From: Cellulomonas soli
GTDB taxonomy: Bacteria > Actinomycetota > Actinomycetes > Actinomycetales > Cellulomonadaceae
DNA length: 64,000 bases
Direction: 5' to 3'
Assembly (NCBI RefSeq): GCF_013409305.1
Contig: NZ_JACBZJ010000001.1
Span: 1 to 64,000 of the forward strand
In this document: positions 60,451 through 64,000 of the stretch, one piece after another
How positions within the stretch are numbered: position 1 is the stretch's first letter
Layout of the letters: each line of letters begins with the position of its first letter
Program-made: the position numbers and the translations under genes
The notes under the pieces: generated by a model
Seen by the model: the letters and a program-made list of their open reading frames with translations, nothing else
Told to the model about the DNA's origin: nothing
The model's database searches: none

Positions 60451-62427
60451 ATGACGCGCAGCGGAATCGACCTGACCGCCCTCGACCCCGACGTCCGTCC
60501 GCAGGACGACCTCTACGCCCATGTGAACGGGCGCTGGCTGGCCTCGCACGAGATCCCCGCCGACCGTGCCATGGACGGCGCGTTCCGCGCGCTGCACGAC
60601 CTGTCCGAGGAGCGGGTGCGCGACATCATCACGGCCGCCGCCGGGCACGCGGACGGCGACGGCGTGGAGGCGAAGATCGGCGCGGTCTACGCCGCGTTCA
60701 TGGACACCGACGCGGTGGAGGCCGCCGGAACCACCCCCCTGCGGGCCGACCTGGACGTCGTCGATGCTGCCACCGACAAGGCCGCGCTGATCCGTGCCCT
60801 CGGGCAGCTGCAGCGCACGGGTGCGGCCGGCGCCGTGGCGTTCTGGGTCGACAACGACGCCAAGGACCCGCAGACGTACGTCGTGCACCTCACGCAGTCT
60901 GGTCTGGGCCTGCCCGACGAGTCGTACTACCGCGACGAGCAGTACGCGGCCGTGCTGAGCGCCTACCAGCCGCACGTGGCGCGCATGCTCCTGCTCGCCG
61001 GCGTCGCCTCGGACCAGACGGACGCGGACGCCCGTGCGACGCGCGTCGTGGCGCTCGAGACGGCCCTCGCGGCCGGTCACTGGGACGTCGTCAAGGACCG
61101 CGACGCCGATCTGACCTACAACAAGCGGACCCTGCTCGACCTGGCGGCCGAGGCCACCGGGTTCGACTGGGTGGCCTGGGCGGACGCCCTGGGGGCACCG
61201 GCCGGAGCGCTCGACCAGCTCGTGGTCCGCGAGCCCTCGTTCGCGGAGGCGTTCGCCCGGCTGTGGTCCACCGAGACGATCGAGAGCTGGAAGGACTGGC
61301 TCGCGTACCACGTCGTCAGCGCCCGTGCCCCGTACCTGCACGACGAGGTCGTGCAGGCGAACTTCGACTTCTACGGGCGCACGCTCACCGGCGCCCAGGA
61401 GCTGCGGGACCGGTGGAAGCGCGGCGTCTCGCTCGTCGAGGGCGTCCTCGGCGAGGCCGTCGGCGAGGTCTACGTCGCGCAGCACTTCCCGGCCGCGCAC
61501 AAGGAGCGGATGGAGACGCTCGTCGAGCACCTGGTCGAGGCGTACCGCGAGTCGATCTCCGCCCTCGACTGGATGGGGCAGGAGACGAAGGTCAAGGCGC
61601 TGGCCAAGCTCGACGCCTTCACCCCGAAGATCGGCTACCCGGTGCGGTGGCGCGACTACGCGGCCCTCGAGGTCGACGCGAGCGACCTGCTGGGTAACGT
61701 GCGACGGGCCTTCGCGTTCGAGCAGGACCGCGAGCTGCACAAGATCGGCCGCCCGATCGACCGCGACGAGTGGTTCATGACCCCGCAGACGGTCAACGCC
61801 TACTACAACCCGGGCATGAACGAGATCGTCTTCCCGGCCGCGATCCTGCAGCCGCCGTTCTTCGACGCGGACGCCGACGACGCGGTCAACTTCGGTGGCA
61901 TCGGCGCGGTCATCGGGCACGAGATCGGCCACGGCTTCGACGACCAGGGCTCCAAGTACGACGGCGACGGCCTGCTCGAGGACTGGTGGACGGCCGAGGA
62001 CCGCGCCGAGTTCGAGACGCGCACCAAGGCCCTGATCGACCAGTACTCCACGTTCTCCCCGCAGCAGCTCGACGGCTCGCACCACGTCAACGGTGCGCTG
62101 ACGATCGGGGAGAACATCGGCGACCTGGGCGGCCTGTCGATCGCGCTCAAGGCGTACCGCATCGCCCTGGGACGCCCGCTCGACGAGGCCCCGGTGATCG
62201 ACGGGCTCACGGGCACCCAGCGGGTCTTCCTCGGCTGGGCGCAGGTGTGGCAGTCGAAGGGGCGCGACGAGGAGGTCGTGCGCCGCCTCGCGATCGACCC
62301 GCACTCCCCCAACGAGTTCCGCTGCAACGGCGTGGTCCGCAACGTCGACGAGTTCTACGCCGCGTACGACGTGCAGCCCGGCGACGCCCTCTACCTGGCA
62401 CCCGAGGACCGCGTGCGGATCTGGTGA
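60451..62427 (+). CDS. M13-family (neprilysin/PepO) metallopeptidase
   Basis: A 658-residue zinc oligopeptidase. The zinc motif is VIGHEIGHGFDDQG near residue 490, the third ligand Glu lies in IGENIGDLGGL, and NAYYNPGMNEIVFPAAIL binds the substrate backbone. There is no signal peptide, so it acts in the cytosol as bacterial PepO does. It ends PEDRVRIW, as the family does. Strong hairpin after the stop. Confidence 0.95.
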   Translation: MTRSGIDLTALDPDVRPQDDLYAHVNGRWLASHEIPADRAMDGAFRALHDLSEERVRDIITAAAGHADGDGVEAKIGAVYAAFMDTDAVEAAGTTPLRADLDVVDAATDKAALIRALGQLQRTGAAGAVAFWVDNDAKDPQTYVVHLTQSGLGLPDESYYRDEQYAAVLSAYQPHVARMLLLAGVASDQTDADARATRVVALETALAAGHWDVVKDRDADLTYNKRTLLDLAAEATGFDWVAWADALGAPAGALDQLVVREPSFAEAFARLWSTETIESWKDWLAYHVVSARAPYLHDEVVQANFDFYGRTLTGAQELRDRWKRGVSLVEGVLGEAVGEVYVAQHFPAAHKERMETLVEHLVEAYRESISALDWMGQETKVKALAKLDAFTPKIGYPVRWRDYAALEVDASDLLGNVRRAFAFEQDRELHKIGRPIDRDEWFMTPQTVNAYYNPGMNEIVFPAAILQPPFFDADADDAVNFGGIGAVIGHEIGHGFDDQGSKYDGDGLLEDWWTAEDRAEFETRTKALIDQYSTFSPQQLDGSHHVNGALTIGENIGDLGGLSIALKAYRIALGRPLDEAPVIDGLTGTQRVFLGWAQVWQSKGRDEEVVRRLAIDPHSPNEFRCNGVVRNVDEFYAAYDVQPGDALYLAPEDRVRIW

Positions 62428-62437
62428 CGGCTGCGCG

Positions 62438-62468
62438 GCGGGCCCGTCTCAGTCGAAGACGGGCCCGC
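62438..62468. terminator. Bidirectional terminator after M13 peptidase
   Basis: GCGGGCCCGTCT (62438-62449) pairs with AGACGGGCCCGC (62457-62468); the 7-nt loop carries part of the stop codon of the convergent reductase gene. Confidence 0.8.
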
Positions 62469-63078
62469 TCGTGCGGGTGCGCTTGAGCTCGTAGAAGCCG
62501 GGCACGCCGGTGACCAGGGCGAGGCCGTCCCACAGCCGACCGGCGTCGGCACCCCGGGGCGCCGGCGTCATGACCGGGCCGAACAGCCCGACGCCGTTCA
62601 CGGCGACCACGGGCGTGCCGACGTCGTCGCCGACGAGCGTGATCGCCTCGGCGTGCGAGGCCCGCAGCGGCCCGTCCATCTCGTCGGTGTCGCCGTACGC
62701 GGCCAACGACGCCGGGAGCCCGGCCTCGTCGAGCGACTCCCGGATGATGGCGGCCGTGTCACGGCGCTGACCCGGGTGCCGACGGGTCCCCAGGGCGTCG
62801 TAGAGCGGGCGCACGTGCGCGGCGCCGTGCAGTTCCTGGGCAGCGGTCAGCACACGGACGGCCGCCCACGAGTCGTCCATCAACCGGCGGTACTCCTCGG
62901 GCAGGTCACGACCCTCGTTCAGCACGGACAGGCTCATCACGTGCCAGCGCACGTCGATGTCGCGCACCTGCTCCACCTCGACGACCCATCGGGACGTCAT
63001 CCACGCCCACGGGCAGGCGGGGTCGACCCAGATGTCGGCGGTCTGGCGGACAGGGACGGACGGGGACGTCGAGGTCAC
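62449..63078 (-). CDS. DsbA-like mycothiol-dependent reductase (Rv2466c type)
   Basis: A 209-residue thioredoxin-fold protein: ADIWVDPACPWAWMTSRWVV, RWHVMSLSVLNEGRD, GTPVVAVNGVGLFGPVM and the terminal ELKRTRTSGPVFD match the mycobacterial mycothiol-dependent nitroreductase family. Cys22 is present, but position 25 is Ala where I recall CPWC in Rv2466c, so it would act by a monothiol mechanism with mycothiol. GTG 63078 follows AGGAGC. Confidence 0.88.
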   Translation of the reverse strand: MTSTSPSVPVRQTADIWVDPACPWAWMTSRWVVEVEQVRDIDVRWHVMSLSVLNEGRDLPEEYRRLMDDSWAAVRVLTAAQELHGAAHVRPLYDALGTRRHPGQRRDTAAIIRESLDEAGLPASLAAYGDTDEMDGPLRASHAEAITLVGDDVGTPVVAVNGVGLFGPVMTPAPRGADAGRLWDGLALVTGVPGFYELKRTRTSGPVFD

Positions 63079-63187
63079 GGGCGTGCTCCTGCAGGTGCGA
63101 GGGGGCGGTGCGGGCCGGGCGGCGTCGCGCCTGCTCATCATGCCAACGCGTTCGTCCGGCTCGGGAACCCGGTGGCCCCGCGTCGTC

Positions 63188-63739
63188 TCAGGGCAGCTGC
63201 GACCAGGCGCCGCTCGCGAGCCGGAAGCCGACGCCGTCGGCGCCCGTGCAGGTCACGCCGTCGGTCGCGCTGGTGCAGGTGTAACCGCCGACCGTCATCG
63301 ACGAGCCGTACTCGAGGGTCGCGACGTCGTCGCCCGCGACGGCCGGGGGTGCGCCGTCGACGCACGGGACGGTCACGCCGTCGGTGCTCAGGACGAAGAC
63401 GTGCCCCGTCTGCCCCGTACACCCGGCCGCGACGGGCGCCTCGAAGCGGATCGAGGCGATCGTGCAGGTGACGCCGTCGACCGAGACGGTGCAGGCGATG
63501 TTCCCGCTCGGCATCCGGAACGTGGTCGGCGCCGTGCCCGCGGTGCCCGTGCTCGTCGACGGGGACGAGGCCACGGTCGCGGCGGTGCCGGGGCCGTCGT
63601 CCGGGGTCGACGAGGTGGACGACCCTGCGACCCAGACCCCGACGAGCACCAGGAGGGCGAGCACGAGCACGACGTCGGCGACGACGAACGCGAGCATCCC
63701 TCGCCCCATGCCGCGTTCCCGCGGACCCCCGTTGACCAT
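63188..63739 (-). CDS. Membrane-anchored Cys-rich extracytoplasmic protein
   Basis: A 183-residue protein from ATG 63739 after GAGGAGGGG. One membrane helix (MLAFVVADVVLVLALLVLVGV), a S/T/P-rich linker, then a compact domain with six cysteines (GNIACTVS, VTCTIAS, AAGCTGQ, TVPCVDG, GYTCTSA, VTCTGAD), probably three disulfides outside the cell. FRMPSGNIACTV and GVGFRLASGAW are typical of actinobacterial exported proteins of unknown role. Confidence 0.75.
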   Translation of the reverse strand: MVNGGPRERGMGRGMLAFVVADVVLVLALLVLVGVWVAGSSTSSTPDDGPGTAATVASSPSTSTGTAGTAPTTFRMPSGNIACTVSVDGVTCTIASIRFEAPVAAGCTGQTGHVFVLSTDGVTVPCVDGAPPAVAGDDVATLEYGSSMTVGGYTCTSATDGVTCTGADGVGFRLASGAWSQLP

Positions 63740-63951
63740 GCCCCTCCTCTGCGCGGCACACCGGCTGCCGCGCCCCAGGATCACACGACCGGCACCCCGC
63801 CTGCACCCCGTGCCCACCCGGCGGCGGCGCAGCCGGCGGGCCTGTGCACAGGCACGGTCGGGCACGGGGTGCCGTGGCATGATCGTCGCGGCCACGAGCC
63901 GTGACCGCTCCCCGCCGAGCGCCGCTCGGCACAGCCTGAAGGAGACCCCGC

Positions 63952-64000
63952 GTGCCCGGTGAGAACCTGACCCGTGCCGAGGCGCGCGAGCGCGCCTCGG
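63952..64000 (+). CDS. pepN: Aminopeptidase N, 5' end only
   Basis: GTG 63952 follows GAAGGAG. The 16 visible codons read MPGENLTRAEARERAS, the usual beginning of actinobacterial PepN (M1 family). The window ends here, so the active site is not seen. Confidence 0.7.
   Translation, partial: MPGENLTRAEARERAS

Noticed and set aside
1..64000. CRISPR arrays, rRNA genes, insertion sequences, replication origin
   Set aside because: No regularly spaced repeats, rRNA sequence, transposase gene or DnaA-box cluster was seen in the window.

Overview
The window is very GC-rich DNA, with coding sequence almost wall to wall, frequent GTG starts and ATGA/GTGA overlaps, and -10 hexamers of the TAGGGT type. 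It carries two ClpP paralogues beside clpX, a factor F420 biosynthesis set, several LLM-class F420/flavin oxidoreductases, a mycothiol-type nitroreductase homologue, a secreted arabinanase-like enzyme and a subtilase. This points to an actinobacterium; Cellulomonas or a close relative is my best guess, inferred from gene content only.

Left part (1-14.9 kb): a minus-strand hydantoin/pyrimidine degradation operon (amidase, hydantoinase, LLM oxidoreductase, ABC permease) is read divergently from a MocR-type regulator. An F420 block follows (cofD; cofC; cofE overlapping an LLM oxidoreductase) with a HhH-GPD DNA-repair protein between. Then come an EamA exporter divergent from a CGNR regulator, and valS.

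Middle part (15-35.5 kb): a polar amino-acid ABC importer, an unknown lipoprotein, a long-chain acyl-CoA ligase, a baeRF-type protein, chorismate mutase and a GntR regulator. At 22985-29447 lies a tightly coupled operon: a Cys-rich leader peptide, a P-loop kinase-like protein, an NMT1/SsuA-type ABC importer, a binding-protein homologue without signal peptide, an LLM monooxygenase and a two-domain sulfurtransferase. I read it as a sulfur-scavenging system under cysteine-dependent attenuation. The clpX, clpP2, clpP1 and tig proteostasis genes and a glycosyltransferase follow on the minus strand.

Island (35.8-42.1 kb): a 6.3-kb integrative element sits in the 3' half of tRNA-Gly(TCC), bounded by a 49-bp direct repeat. 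It holds a tyrosine recombinase, several small or secreted proteins of unknown function and a rearranged fragment of an M15 peptidase.

Right part (42.1-64 kb): a membrane protein, a subtilase with five Fn3-like repeats, a GH43 enzyme, a chemoreceptor, tRNA-Pro(TGG) and an SDR. The cysK-cysE operon follows, preceded by a second Cys-rich leader peptide. The rest is another LLM oxidoreductase, metY with a CoA-binding protein, an alkyltransferase-like protein, a PP2C phosphatase, an Eis-type acetyltransferase, rpiB, an M13 peptidase, a mycothiol-type reductase and the start of pepN. The two Cys-rich leaders, each about 185 nt upstream of the first gene of an unlinked sulfur locus, are the most interesting signal in the window.
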